Made by a program: the position numbers and the translations under genes. Of a DNA stretch of 64,000 nt, positions 1 to 8,566 are shown one piece after another. Location: the NCBI RefSeq assembly GCF_000292525.1, contig NZ_AEYF01000021.1, positions 1 to 64,000 of the forward strand. Direction: 5' to 3'. The stretch comes from Rhizobium sp. CCGE 510. GTDB lineage: Bacteria > Pseudomonadota > Alphaproteobacteria > Rhizobiales > Rhizobiaceae. Below the pieces are notes generated by a model. It was not told the origin of the DNA. It was given only the letters and a program-made list of their open reading frames with translations, and did no database searches. How positions within the stretch are numbered: position 1 is the stretch's first letter; every line of letters starts with the position of its first letter.

Positions 1-123
1 CTGAGCCCTGCGCGTAATTTCGTCCAGCGATACGCGTTCGATATCGCCAGGCGGCCAAGGGAAACTTGATTTGGAGGACAGGATAAGATCCACTCTTTGG
101 CTTGCATATTTCGGATACTGCGT

Positions 124-145
124 GTTATCGTAATTCAAGAATAAC
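124..145. promoter_or_regulatory. Inverted repeat upstream of tetR-like gene, possible operator
   Basis: Two perfect 5-base arms, GTTAT and ATAAC, are separated by 12 bases and lie about 25 bases before the chosen start of the TetR-like gene. TetR proteins commonly bind such dyads in their own promoter. The arms are short and no binding data exist, so this is only a candidate. Confidence 0.25.
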
Positions 146-170
146 GATACTGTCAAGGATCTTAATTGTC

Positions 171-818
171 GTGACTGAAAAAAGCCAGGGTCGACGCGGC
201 CGGCCCACCAACCAAGCGCTCGGCCAAACGATACTCGACGCAGCGTACGAGCTCTTTGTGGAATTGGGGTTTCAAGCGACGACATTGGACAAGGTTGCCC
301 AGCGCGCGAAAATATCCAAGCTCAGCATCTATCGGCACTTCGAGGACAAGGAGGCGCTGTTCAGCGCGGCAATCGCGGCCCGCTGCCATCAGTTTGCACC
401 ACAGGCCCTTTTTGAAGGCGTCGACGGTTCAGCCGAAGAGCAGCTCATGACGGTGGGGGCATCCCTGCTTCGCACGCTGTTGAACCCGGAGGTCCGCAGT
501 GTCGAAGCCATGGTCATGGCCGACAAGACAAATCAAAAGTCGTTAAGCAAGCGCTATTACGACGTCGGCCCCGCCCATATCATCGCCCAAATCGAGGCCC
601 TGTTGCGTCAGTTGCACGCGAAGGCGGTTCTGAACGTGCCCGATCCTCTCCAGTCCGCCCGCTTGTTTGGCGCGCTCTTCAAAGGATCCGATCTCCTGAT
701 TACTGCACGCTTCGATCAAGCAAGAGCAGAGGACGACAACGAAATCGAATCCTATTGCCGGTCGGCCGTCGCCATGTTCATCGCCGCGCACGGTGGCAAC
801 GACCACGCGGCCGGATAG
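171..818 (+). CDS. TetR/AcrR family transcriptional regulator
   Basis: A 215-residue regulator of the TetR family. The N-terminal helix-turn-helix covers about residues 15 to 60, with the typical run of a hydrophobic first helix (ILDAAYELFVELGF), the TTLDKVAQRA segment and the recognition helix ending in SIYRHFEDKEALF. The rest is a helical ligand-binding and dimerisation domain that gives no hint of the ligand. I chose the GTG start at 171 because the family signature begins right after it; an ATG at 102 in the same frame would add 23 unlike residues. The methyltransferase gene follows after 34 bases on the same strand, so the two are probably co-transcribed and the regulator may control both. 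Confidence 0.85.
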   Translation: MTEKSQGRRGRPTNQALGQTILDAAYELFVELGFQATTLDKVAQRAKISKLSIYRHFEDKEALFSAAIAARCHQFAPQALFEGVDGSAEEQLMTVGASLLRTLLNPEVRSVEAMVMADKTNQKSLSKRYYDVGPAHIIAQIEALLRQLHAKAVLNVPDPLQSARLFGALFKGSDLLITARFDQARAEDDNEIESYCRSAVAMFIAAHGGNDHAAG

Positions 819-852
819 GCTGGTTAAGAACGGATCAGAACAAGGATATGGC

Positions 853-1719
853 ATGGCAGAGGAGAAAAATGTTTATCAGGTAGCCGACTGGAATGGCCAA
901 AGCGGGGAGCGCTGGGTCGCTTACCAGGCCCGGCTCGATGCCATGATGGCGGTGTTCGGCCAGGCCGCGATCGAAGCCGCCGCGCCCGGCACCGGCGAAC
1001 GTGTGCTGGACGTCGGCTGCGGCGCGGGGGCGTCTAGTCTGGATTTGGCCGCCCGCGTCGGCGCGGGGGGCCATGTGCTGGGCGTTGACATATCCGAACC
1101 GCTGATCGGCAGAGCGCGCGCGCTTGCGCCGCAGGATACGCCGGCCCTGTTCCAGGTGGCCGACGCCAGCAGCACCGAGCTGCCCGAGGGTGCGTTCGAC
1201 ATCCTGTTCTCGCGCTTCGGAGTGATGTTCTTTGACGATCCTACAGCGGCGTTCGCGCATATGCGCCGTGCGCTCAAGCCGGGCGCGCGGGTCGCTTTCG
1301 TCTGCTGGCGCGGCATGGCCGAAAACGATTGGGTGCGCCTGCCGATGGGCGCGATCAAGGGCATCGTCCCGCCGACCGCGCCGCCCGATCCCGAAGCGCC
1401 CGGCCCATTCTCGTTCGGCGACCAGGGACGGGTGGCGCGTATCCTGACGGCGGCTGGCTTCGCCGATGTTGCTATCGCGCCATTCGATGCGTCTATCCCG
1501 ATCGGCGAGGGGGAGACGCGGGACGCGGCGATCGACGACGCGGTGGAGATGACACTCGAGGTCGGCCCGCTGTCGCGCGCGCTCGCTGATCAGCCCGACG
1601 ACATCCGTGCCCGCGCCTCGGCCGCGGTTCGCGCCACCTTCGCGGACTGCCCCGGTGATCGGTCGGTGATGATCGATGGCGCGGCCTGGATCGTCACGGC
1701 GCGCAATCCGGCAAGCTGA
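853..1719 (+). CDS. Class I SAM-dependent methyltransferase
   Basis: A 288-residue methyltransferase of the UbiE/Methyltransf_11-like class. Motif I is clear at about residues 48 to 62 (VLDVGCGAGASSLDLA), followed by the acidic residue of motif II (LGVDIS) and a motif IV-like segment (FDILFSRFGVMFFDD). The substrate cannot be told from sequence. The start at 853 has an AAGGA ribosome site 8 bases upstream. An in-frame ATG at 793 would overlap the tetR gene and lacks such a site. Pairing with a TetR regulator suggests inducible modification of a small molecule, which is inference. Confidence 0.85.
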   Translation: MAEEKNVYQVADWNGQSGERWVAYQARLDAMMAVFGQAAIEAAAPGTGERVLDVGCGAGASSLDLAARVGAGGHVLGVDISEPLIGRARALAPQDTPALFQVADASSTELPEGAFDILFSRFGVMFFDDPTAAFAHMRRALKPGARVAFVCWRGMAENDWVRLPMGAIKGIVPPTAPPDPEAPGPFSFGDQGRVARILTAAGFADVAIAPFDASIPIGEGETRDAAIDDAVEMTLEVGPLSRALADQPDDIRARASAAVRATFADCPGDRSVMIDGAAWIVTARNPAS

Positions 1720-1735
1720 CAGGGATTGACAGGGG

Positions 1736-1768
1736 GAGACGTCCCCGCTCGGTGGAGCGGGGCGTCTC
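1736..1768 (+). terminator. Strong hairpin after the methyltransferase gene
   Basis: The arms GAGACG plus CCCCGCTC pair perfectly with GAGCGGGG plus CGTCTC, giving a 14-base-pair stem with one bulged T and a GGTG loop. It starts 16 bases after the methyltransferase stop. There is no T-run after it, so it may end transcription weakly or protect the mRNA 3' end. Confidence 0.55.
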
Positions 1769-1769
1769 A

Positions 1770-1959
1770 GCATCGACTCCCTGGTCGTGCAAGGCGCGAA
1801 GCAGGCGGATGTCAATGACGCGATTGTCGAGGGGTGGGATATCTGCGGATTTGTACGCGCGAAGTCCTTAGCGAAGCGCCGCAATGCGCCTAGATTGTTA
1901 GTGCAATCTGATAATGCTAGGAAAGCTTGTAGTAGGGAGATGTCAGGAGGAACAGACAC
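1770..1959 (+). other. Leader upstream of reverse transcriptase; possible non-coding RNA
   Basis: This 190-base stretch has no convincing gene. It contains a hairpin at 1892 to 1909 (AGATTG, loop TTAGTG, CAATCT), flanked by CTAG copies at 1890 and 1917. Many bacterial reverse transcriptases are preceded by a structured RNA that they use as template or primer, so the leader is worth noting. A ribosome site AGGAGG at 1945 to 1950 serves the downstream gene. No retron-type msr/msd fold could be recognised by eye. Confidence 0.3.
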
Positions 1960-3501
1960 TTGGCCAAGGTACGAAGGCCGCCATCATATGCGTCTAAAGA
2001 ATTCTTTCTCGAAGACTTCCCTCGGACGCTGTTTCCTCTGACTACGAACAAGATCCTTGTCGAATACGGCGCCAACGAACTACTTGCGTACGCGCAAGAA
2101 CTCGTGGACGGAGGCGGCTCATTCCTCCCTCAGCGGAGGGTTCACGCTAATAAGGACGCAATCCACCTTCGACGCACAGTGAAGCTCGACCCCGTGGCCG
2201 AGTATTACCTCTACCACCTAGTGTTCAGCTCTCGGAGGATATTCCGGAAGCCGCACCGGGCTACGAGACAGCACTTCGGGTACCGCTTTCAGGACGGGCG
2301 TCCGCTCTCTCCGTCCAAAAGCTATGCCGACTTCAAGCAGGCCGTCTGGGACGGAACCTTCCGCTTCGAGGAGTTCATCTCCTTCGACGTCGCGTCCTAC
2401 TTCAACAACGTCTATCAACACGATCTGCATGCCTGGTTTGCCGCGCTTGAGTCCGACCCGAAGACAGTCGAGGCATTCGGCAAGTTCTTCAGGGAGACGA
2501 ATGCAGGCAGGTCGATGGACTGTCTGCCTCACGGTCTCTTCCCAGCGAAAATGATTGGCAACGACTTCTTGCGCTTCATTGAGGATTCGTCAATGGTCAA
2601 GGCGTCCCTAATCGTCCGCTTCATGGACGACATCTATCTCTTCGGCAACAAGCTTGAGGATCTGAAGTCGGACTTCGACGAAATTCAACGGCTGCTGGGT
2701 CTCAAGGGACTCTCGGTAAATTCCAGCAAGACAAGGACTGGAGGTATGCCACAAACCGATGAGGCCGACGAGCATTTGAACGAGATCAAGAAGCGCCTGC
2801 TTCAACGGCGGCGCCATCTGATAATCACGAACTACGCTGATGACGATGATGGTCGCAATGACGACGACGGCAATGACGCTGGCGCTGCGCTCGATGAGGA
2901 GGAGATCGAATTCATACTTTCCATCCTCAGGGAAGGTGATCTTTCCGAGGATGACGCTGAACTGATCATGATCGTCATGCGCGACCACGTGGAGGTCATG
3001 GAGGAGTTCCTTGGGTTGTTCGCCGAAGGATTTCCCCACCTTGCGAAGAACTTCTACGGGCTCTGCGCTGAGGCGAAGGACAAGGATTCGGTAGCGGAAA
3101 TCGTGTTGAGGGTGGTGACAAGCGGACGTCATGTCGGCGAATACCAATTGTTCTGGTTTGGCGTGATGCTGGAGGCATACCTGCTCGATACAAGCCGCGC
3201 GCCGGCGATCATAAACGCGCTGTACCATCACCCAAGTGCTACCGACGTCTCTCGTGCGAAGATTTTGGAGATCGCTGACCTGCGGTATGGCCTGCTGGAG
3301 ATGCGCGAGTCGTTTCTGCGCGAAGGGCGCTCCGACTGGCTCGCATGGGCGTCGGCTGTCGGATCCCGCGCGATGGACAAGCAGGTGAGGAATTATCTAC
3401 TCGACTATTTTAAGAATGGCTCCCAGATGAACCGGCTCATCGCGGGAATCGTGCAGACGATCCCCGGTAGACCATCCGCGGAGGCAAACCCGACTCCATG
3501 A
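1960..3501 (+). CDS. Reverse transcriptase (probable defence RT)
   Basis: A 513-residue RNA-directed DNA polymerase. The catalytic core is visible: motif A with its aspartate at about residues 141 to 155 (SFDVASYFNNVYQHDL), a motif B-like segment at about 189 to 201 (LPHGLFPAKMIGN), and motif C at about 221 to 224 as FMDD in place of the usual YADD. The metal-binding aspartates are therefore kept. There is no maturase or integrase domain, so it is not a group II intron or retroelement polymerase. The C-terminal half is unassigned and has an acidic patch rich in D near residues 290 to 300. The TTG start is supported by AGGAGG 9 bases upstream. Its last codon overlaps the start of the HerA-like gene (ATGA), implying coupled translation and joint function. 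I cannot place it in a named RT class. Confidence 0.85.
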   Translation: MAKVRRPPSYASKEFFLEDFPRTLFPLTTNKILVEYGANELLAYAQELVDGGGSFLPQRRVHANKDAIHLRRTVKLDPVAEYYLYHLVFSSRRIFRKPHRATRQHFGYRFQDGRPLSPSKSYADFKQAVWDGTFRFEEFISFDVASYFNNVYQHDLHAWFAALESDPKTVEAFGKFFRETNAGRSMDCLPHGLFPAKMIGNDFLRFIEDSSMVKASLIVRFMDDIYLFGNKLEDLKSDFDEIQRLLGLKGLSVNSSKTRTGGMPQTDEADEHLNEIKKRLLQRRRHLIITNYADDDDGRNDDDGNDAGAALDEEEIEFILSILREGDLSEDDAELIMIVMRDHVEVMEEFLGLFAEGFPHLAKNFYGLCAEAKDKDSVAEIVLRVVTSGRHVGEYQLFWFGVMLEAYLLDTSRAPAIINALYHHPSATDVSRAKILEIADLRYGLLEMRESFLREGRSDWLAWASAVGSRAMDKQVRNYLLDYFKNGSQMNRLIAGIVQTIPGRPSAEANPTP

Positions 3502-5534
3502 ACAAGAACTACGGCTTACTCGGATTTTGCGCCGGGATGGTGCTAATCCTCGCCCTGTTATGGCTGCACACCGGAACGTTCGCTCCGCCGTCAGGCGCTG
3601 ACTCGATTTGGTTCAACGCCGGGCTATTCACGCTGCTTCTAGGAAGATTCGTAACGGAGTACCGGTTCACTAAACCGAACGACGTCTTGCTAAACTGCGT
3701 TGCCGTGTTCGTCGGTGTTTCATCGCTGACGTCTCCTCCACACCGCGAATGGTGGGAGGCGCTCCGCTGGGGCTCATTTTTTCTCGGAGCGGCTGCAGTC
3801 GGCCTGTCCTGGGATCTCGGCATGGAGGCGCGGCGGGAGGAGAGCAGGATACGATCTTTGATATATCAGACAGCGGTCGCTCTAGGGAAAGCCGACGTCA
3901 TCTTTTCGCTGGTTTTCATCCTTGCGATCATCAGTTACTTCGACGTGGACAATCTTCAGACGAAGGTTTTTGTGATCGCCTGGGGGTTCATCCTGCTTGC
4001 AGCCAACTTGCAGCTTCCAACGTTGGCCCGCACTATTCGGAAATCGAGAAACTATCCGGACCGGAAGGTGCTCGGAGTCACCCATTCCTTCCTTGCGCCG
4101 TCCATCGTGTTCTGCACCCGAATCGGAGACACGAGAACGCGTTTGCACCAGCTTGTGGGCTTCACCCAATCCGGTGCGAGTCCATGCCACTGCATGGGGA
4201 TCGTCATCGGAGAAAGGTCTTCAGCGTCGGAGACGCGCATTGCTATCGCCCTCATCAGGAGCAGTGTCGCGGAGGCCCAACTCAACGAGAACTCGCTGAT
4301 GGTCACCGTCAGCGACGACGAGAGACAAGCCGTTCAGCCACCCATAGATGACGCTGAAGTCGCCACCTTGGCTAAAGTCGTCGGTACCGTCGCCAAGGGA
4401 AGCACCATCTCGCAGGTGAAGTTCGAGCTGTTCGGGTCTCCCAACGTAAAGGCGGGTTCCATGCTCCGTGTCGGCAGCGGCAACAGCAATGTGTTCTATC
4501 AGGTGTTCGACGGGCGGATCAACGAAGAGATCGCCCTCACCGGCGGGGAGCGCGCATACGTCGAGGGCGAGGCAGAACAGATCGGACGCTGGGACCAGCA
4601 GCGGGGCGGGTTCGACACCCACGACTGGGTCGCGCGTGAACGAGCGCCGGTCTTCCTGATGGATCAGGACGAGCCGGCCCCTGTCTATGCACCTTCGGTT
4701 TCTGAGATGTTTGTCGGGAACGTGCCGAACTCGAACTACAAGGTCGTTGTTGATACACACGACCTCGTGCTCTACCACTCCGCCGTTCTGGGAGTCACAG
4801 GCAGCGGAAAGTCTTTTCTGACGTACGCTCTGATCGAACAATGCGCCCAGCAAGGCATCAAGACGATCTGCGTCGACCCTACGGGCGACTACCAAAGGTA
4901 CCTTCATGATGCCGTGATGGTCCCGACGACGGGCGCCTTGCGCGCTCTTCTTAATTCGAACGCGCACTCTATCGGTATCCTTGAGACAGCATCTTCGGAG
5001 CGGAATCCAATAGACCAGACGCTCGAGGTGGCGCAGGTCTGTTTAGAGTGGTGCAAGGCGCACCGACAAGACGCGGATGTTTTGAACCCCCGGCCGAAAG
5101 TCCTCGTCGTTCTCGAGGAAGCTCATCTCCTTGTTCCCGAGTGGAACTTCAATCCAACGCAAAACCTGAGGGACAATGTCAACCGGACTGCTCAGATCGT
5201 ACTCCAAGCAAGGAAATACGGGCTAGGATTTCTGATCGTCTCGCAACGCACTGCCAACGTCACGAAGAGCGTTCTAAATCAATGCAACACTGTCGTGTCC
5301 TTCCAGGCATTCGACGAAACAGGGTTCGACTTCCTGAAGAACTACATGGGATCGTACCACGTTACTGCGCTGCCAACCTTGAAGGCGCGCCACGGAATCT
5401 TGGTTGGCAAGGCCTCTCGTTCACGCAGGCCTCTCATGGTGCACCTCAATGATCAACAACGAGACGTCCGGGCCCAACCTGCTCCCAACATGTCGATACC
5501 GGCCAATCCTGCGCCGTTGAATGCAGACATTTAG
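3498..5534 (+). CDS. Membrane-anchored HerA-like ATPase (DUF87), partner of the RT
   Basis: A 678-residue ATPase. The first about 175 residues hold several hydrophobic segments (roughly 7-24, 38-50, 63-77, 92-108, 132-148 and 156-172), so it is an inner-membrane protein. A region resembling the HerA beta-barrel follows. The C-terminal ATPase has Walker A GVTGSGKS at 432 to 439, Walker B VLVVLEEAH at 535 to 543 and a sensor-like segment FLIVSQRTA. HerA-family motors form hexamers that pump DNA, often with a nuclease; no nuclease domain is visible here. The gene overlaps the reverse transcriptase by 4 bases. A membrane-bound DNA motor next to an RT suggests a defence complex, but its mechanism is unknown. 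Confidence 0.8.
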   Translation: MNKNYGLLGFCAGMVLILALLWLHTGTFAPPSGADSIWFNAGLFTLLLGRFVTEYRFTKPNDVLLNCVAVFVGVSSLTSPPHREWWEALRWGSFFLGAAAVGLSWDLGMEARREESRIRSLIYQTAVALGKADVIFSLVFILAIISYFDVDNLQTKVFVIAWGFILLAANLQLPTLARTIRKSRNYPDRKVLGVTHSFLAPSIVFCTRIGDTRTRLHQLVGFTQSGASPCHCMGIVIGERSSASETRIAIALIRSSVAEAQLNENSLMVTVSDDERQAVQPPIDDAEVATLAKVVGTVAKGSTISQVKFELFGSPNVKAGSMLRVGSGNSNVFYQVFDGRINEEIALTGGERAYVEGEAEQIGRWDQQRGGFDTHDWVARERAPVFLMDQDEPAPVYAPSVSEMFVGNVPNSNYKVVVDTHDLVLYHSAVLGVTGSGKSFLTYALIEQCAQQGIKTICVDPTGDYQRYLHDAVMVPTTGALRALLNSNAHSIGILETASSERNPIDQTLEVAQVCLEWCKAHRQDADVLNPRPKVLVVLEEAHLLVPEWNFNPTQNLRDNVNRTAQIVLQARKYGLGFLIVSQRTANVTKSVLNQCNTVVSFQAFDETGFDFLKNYMGSYHVTALPTLKARHGILVGKASRSRRPLMVHLNDQQRDVRAQPAPNMSIPANPAPLNADI

Positions 5535-5621
5535 CGCAAGGAACGTCCCCAATGGCTGGTGTCTACGGCCGTAATCACCGTTAACTCTGGTGTCGTATCG
5601 CCATCGGTTCCCTATTAATGC

Positions 5622-6080
5622 TATGCCCTCCGCATCACCGACGCGCTTCACGCCTACACCGACGGCTCCTTCGACGCCGCCCCCCGCTCCGGAGGACGGG
5701 CGTTAGTCGTCTATCACGGTGGCCGCCAGGCGTACGTCGCCTCAGGTAAGGCGGTCGAACCTCGCCGTTCTGAACGCGATGGCCTTGATCGCCGCCGAGG
5801 CCCCGGCACGGTCGGTCACGCTCTGGACGGACGCCGCCCACGTCATAGAAGGCTTTCGCCGATGGAGGTCCATCTGGCGCACCAACGGCTGGAAGCGGAT
5901 CACTCCGAACCCGCACGTGCGTCGCCGGGCGATCCCCCAGATGGAAATCTGGCAGCAGCTTTGATGCCCTTCTGGAGCGGCATCCGCATGTGGTAGTGCA
6001 ATGGCGCAAGGGATTCCGGGGCTGCGGGCAACAAACTTTCCGACATTCTGGCGCGCAATGCGGCACGCTCAGCGGTGACT
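5622..6080 (+). pseudogene. Decayed RNase H-like gene
   Basis: Three reading frames in succession translate to pieces of an RNase HI fold. The first gives AYTDGSFDAAPRSGGRA with the catalytic-type YTDGS start. The second, from about 5760, gives ALIAAEAPARSVTLWTDA followed by RTNGWK and a segment ending EIWQQL. The third, from about 5964, gives HPHVVVQWRKG. After one more shift the tail reads SDILARNAA. At least two frameshifts separate the pieces, and no start codon precedes the first, so the gene is dead. It follows the RT/HerA operon on the same strand with 87 bases between, which raises the question whether it once worked with the RT. Confidence 0.6.
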
Positions 6081-6093
6081 CAGCCGGCGGCTC

Positions 6094-6573
6094 TCAGTCG
6101 CAGTGCTTCGGCGCCTTAAGCGTCTTCACCATCCTGTCAACCAGCGGCCCGAACCGCTTCTGTTGTGCGGCGGGGTATTCGAGGGTGAAGTTCCCCATTG
6201 CGTCGCCGCAGAGCGCGATCTGCCGCATGTAGATGATCCGGTCACCTTTGGTTCCCGAAAAGCTCGCCCATGATGCGCCGCGCTTTTCGTAGGTGAACCT
6301 CCAGCCGTCTTCAGTCTGGAACTTCTTCCGTAGGTCACTCTCCTGGCTGAAGCCGCCTTCCGTCAGATAGTTGCCCCAGACCGACAGCTTCGCCGTCCCA
6401 TCGGCGCTTTTGAGACCAATCCCGTCGCCGTTGTCGGGCGTCTGAACCGTTTTGAGGTCTGATGGAAGGTCGATCACGTAGCCGAAGCGGCCGTTCTCGT
6501 ACGGTTTGAAGTCCGCAGCGACGACCGACGTGGCGAATACACATGCTGCGAAGATGATGGAGAAGCGATACAT
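6094..6573 (-). CDS. Secreted hypothetical protein
   Basis: A 159-residue protein with a clear signal peptide in the first about 20 residues (hydrophobic stretch ending ATSVVAA) and a mature part that probably folds in the periplasm. Two cysteines near the C-terminus (ALCGD and KHCD) could form a disulphide. I recognise no enzyme motif. Similar secreted proteins of unknown role are common in rhizobia. It stands alone on the minus strand and is not obviously part of the flanking defence genes. Confidence 0.7.
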   Translation of the reverse strand: MYRFSIIFAACVFATSVVAADFKPYENGRFGYVIDLPSDLKTVQTPDNGDGIGLKSADGTAKLSVWGNYLTEGGFSQESDLRKKFQTEDGWRFTYEKRGASWASFSGTKGDRIIYMRQIALCGDAMGNFTLEYPAAQQKRFGPLVDRMVKTLKAPKHCD

Positions 6574-6584
6574 GGCAGCCTCTG

Positions 6585-6773
6585 GTGTGTCTCGCGTTAG
6601 AGGAAGTCACGGACCTCGACCGGAGGTCAACAGATATCATACGTCTCAAGAGCATCGTCCCGGAGCCAGACGAGATCTTCGTCGGCACTGACGAACCAGC
6701 CTGTGTTTCCGTAGGCTACGACTTCTTCATCGAAACTATCACTCCCAACGCAGCAGGAGCGGAGATAATGTAG
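6585..6773 (+). CDS. Small hypothetical ORF (62 aa), doubtful
   Basis: A GTG-started frame of 62 residues, acidic and protein-like in composition (for example [15 protein letters not shown]). There is no good ribosome site, and it starts 11 bases past the start of the divergent secreted-protein gene, so their promoters would collide. It could be the remnant of a larger gene. No family recognised. Confidence 0.25.
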   Translation: MCLALEEVTDLDRRSTDIIRLKSIVPEPDEIFVGTDEPACVSVGYDFFIETITPNAAGAEIM

Positions 6774-6889
6774 TTCGACCCGGTCACAAACCGGTTGAAA
6801 ACGCGCACGGAAGCACCAGCAAATCCTTCAGCCTCTGGATGGCGGCTTGTTCATCTGGCATGGATTCGAGGGCTATCCAAGGATCCGAC

Positions 6890-7957
6890 ATGGCATTCGC
6901 TTCCACGACATTGAAGGTGCTCATCGCCTCTCCATCGGATCTCAAGGAAGAGCGCGACGCCGCCGAGGCGGCCATTGCCGAATGGAATGCGATCCATGCT
7001 GAGGCGGAGGGCGTGGTGCTCCTGCCGGTCCGCTGGGAGACCAGCGTGTTCCCTGTCGCCAACCAACGTCCCCAGGCTGCCATCAACCAGCAGATCGTCG
7101 ACGGCGCCGACATCCTCGTCGGTCTCTTCTGGACGCGGCTCGGCACCAATACGGGCGTCGCCGTATCCGGAACGGTCGAGGAGATCGACCGCTTCGTAGC
7201 GGCAAGGAAGCCGGCGATGATCTACTTCTCGGAGCGAGCGATCAGCCCGTCCGCCATCGACATCGCGCAACTCGGGAACTTGAAAGACTTCCAGGCAACC
7301 ACCTACAAAGAGGCCCTGACCGGCTCGTTCGGAATCCCTGCCGAGCTCACCCATCAACTCTTCAAGCATCTCACCAGCCTGGTACGGACGCTGCACCGAC
7401 CAACCCGAACGCCGCGCAAACCGTCGAAGGCGCGTGAGTTGACGGAAATGATGATCGCTCTGAAGACGGCCGGTATCGATCCCGCGGAAGCTGACCGGTT
7501 CCGTGAGACTATAGTCGGGATCTCCAGGACGAAGGCACAGACGCACGATCCGGTGCAGGCTGGCGAAAAAGGACCGAACGGTCACTCGATCGGCTACACG
7601 CCGGAAGGCGACAAGGTCGAGTGGATTCCGTCCGACGAGGTCGAAGGCGAATTCTGGCCCATCGTTCTTCGCCGCAACGACGCCGCCATCCTCGCGGCGT
7701 ACAACGAGTTCTGGGACAAGGTCTGGTGGAACCGCCATATGGTATGGGTGGAAAAGATAGAAAGCGGCGAGGAGCCGCTAAAGCCGGAACAAGAAAAGGT
7801 CTTCGAGATCGCAAAGAAGGCCGCCCGCCGCATCGAACGGAAGTATGGGAAGAAGAACCTTGGATGGGACGATTTCGACTGGGGACTCCTGAGCGGGCGT
7901 ATGTCGGCGCTCTCGTGGGTCATGGGGGCGGAATGGGAAGAGTCGCTGGATACCTAA
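6890..7957 (+). CDS. DUF4062 domain protein
   Basis: A 355-residue protein whose N-terminal about 100 residues match the DUF4062 pattern: a beta strand [16 protein letters not shown], then a segment around [16 protein letters not shown]4062 is a Rossmann-like module found at the N-terminus of many predicted defence and signalling proteins; its biochemical role is not settled. The remaining two thirds are unassigned. The start at 6890 has AAGGA 8 bases upstream; an in-frame ATG at 6839 has none. A DUF6998-like gene begins 1 base after its stop, so the two form an operon. Confidence 0.75.
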   Translation: MAFASTTLKVLIASPSDLKEERDAAEAAIAEWNAIHAEAEGVVLLPVRWETSVFPVANQRPQAAINQQIVDGADILVGLFWTRLGTNTGVAVSGTVEEIDRFVAARKPAMIYFSERAISPSAIDIAQLGNLKDFQATTYKEALTGSFGIPAELTHQLFKHLTSLVRTLHRPTRTPRKPSKARELTEMMIALKTAGIDPAEADRFRETIVGISRTKAQTHDPVQAGEKGPNGHSIGYTPEGDKVEWIPSDEVEGEFWPIVLRRNDAAILAAYNEFWDKVWWNRHMVWVEKIESGEEPLKPEQEKVFEIAKKAARRIERKYGKKNLGWDDFDWGLLSGRMSALSWVMGAEWEESLDT

Positions 7958-7958
7958 A

Positions 7959-8566
7959 GTGACGAAGTTCATATTGCCGCCCGTCATCGCCGAACTGGTA
8001 ATCGCGCGTGATCGCGTCCGACGACACTACGCCGTGCCGGGCCTCTCCTTCACTCTCGACGGGAAACTCGTCGGCGACCTCGGCGAAGCGGTGGCGGCCG
8101 AGCTTTTCGGCCTGATCCTCAGGCCCGGCGGTGGGACCGGCATCGACGGTCATGCGCTGGACGGACGATCCGTTCAGGTCAAGGCAACGGGAACCGCCGC
8201 GGTCCTGTCTTCAGAAAGGTAGACGCCCGCGCCGACCACCTTATCTTCATCGAGTTCGACTTCGAGAAACTGGCGGGCGAGATCGTCTTCAACGGTCCGG
8301 ACCACGTCGCGCTACAGGATATGCCGGACGCCTGGGTCAACCAGCGCCCTGTCTCGCTTCGGAAGATACGGGTATTGAACGAAACCGTCTCAGACGGCGA
8401 CCGGTTGCCGATCATCGAACGGACGCCAACGGGAGACATCCCGCAGCCTGAACTCGCATCAAAACCGCCTTCGTGTTCCGATGGATGCGCCAATGGCTCG
8501 TTCAGAAGCTTCTTCTCTGGGGCGTGGGTTCTGCCGGGCTGGTGCACGTTTTCAAGGCGAGACTAG
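7959..8566 (+). pseudogene. DUF6998-like gene, frameshifted
   Basis: The GTG-started frame gives an intact N-terminal part with the conserved block KLVGDLGEAVAAELFGL and GRSVQVKATGT, then stops at 8222. The neighbouring frame continues the same protein at once (GPVFRKVDARADHLIFIEFD and onward). A single-base indel near 8200 therefore splits the gene. The second frame runs to 8566, probably beyond the natural end. The DLGE and QVKATG residues resemble a PD-(D/E)XK-type nuclease core, which fits the small protein family tentatively named. This is either a real mutation or a sequencing error. Confidence 0.55.

Noticed and set aside
1..101. Partial minus-strand gene at the left edge
   Set aside because: Two minus frames are open but neither has a clear start or recognisable family within this short piece.
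835..1959. Long minus-strand frame (374 codons) opposite the methyltransferase
   Set aside because: It is the antisense of a well-supported methyltransferase; it is rich in R and has no domain.
1770..1959. Retron msr/msd
   Set aside because: No typical retron fold or branching guanosine context could be recognised; listed only as possible RNA.
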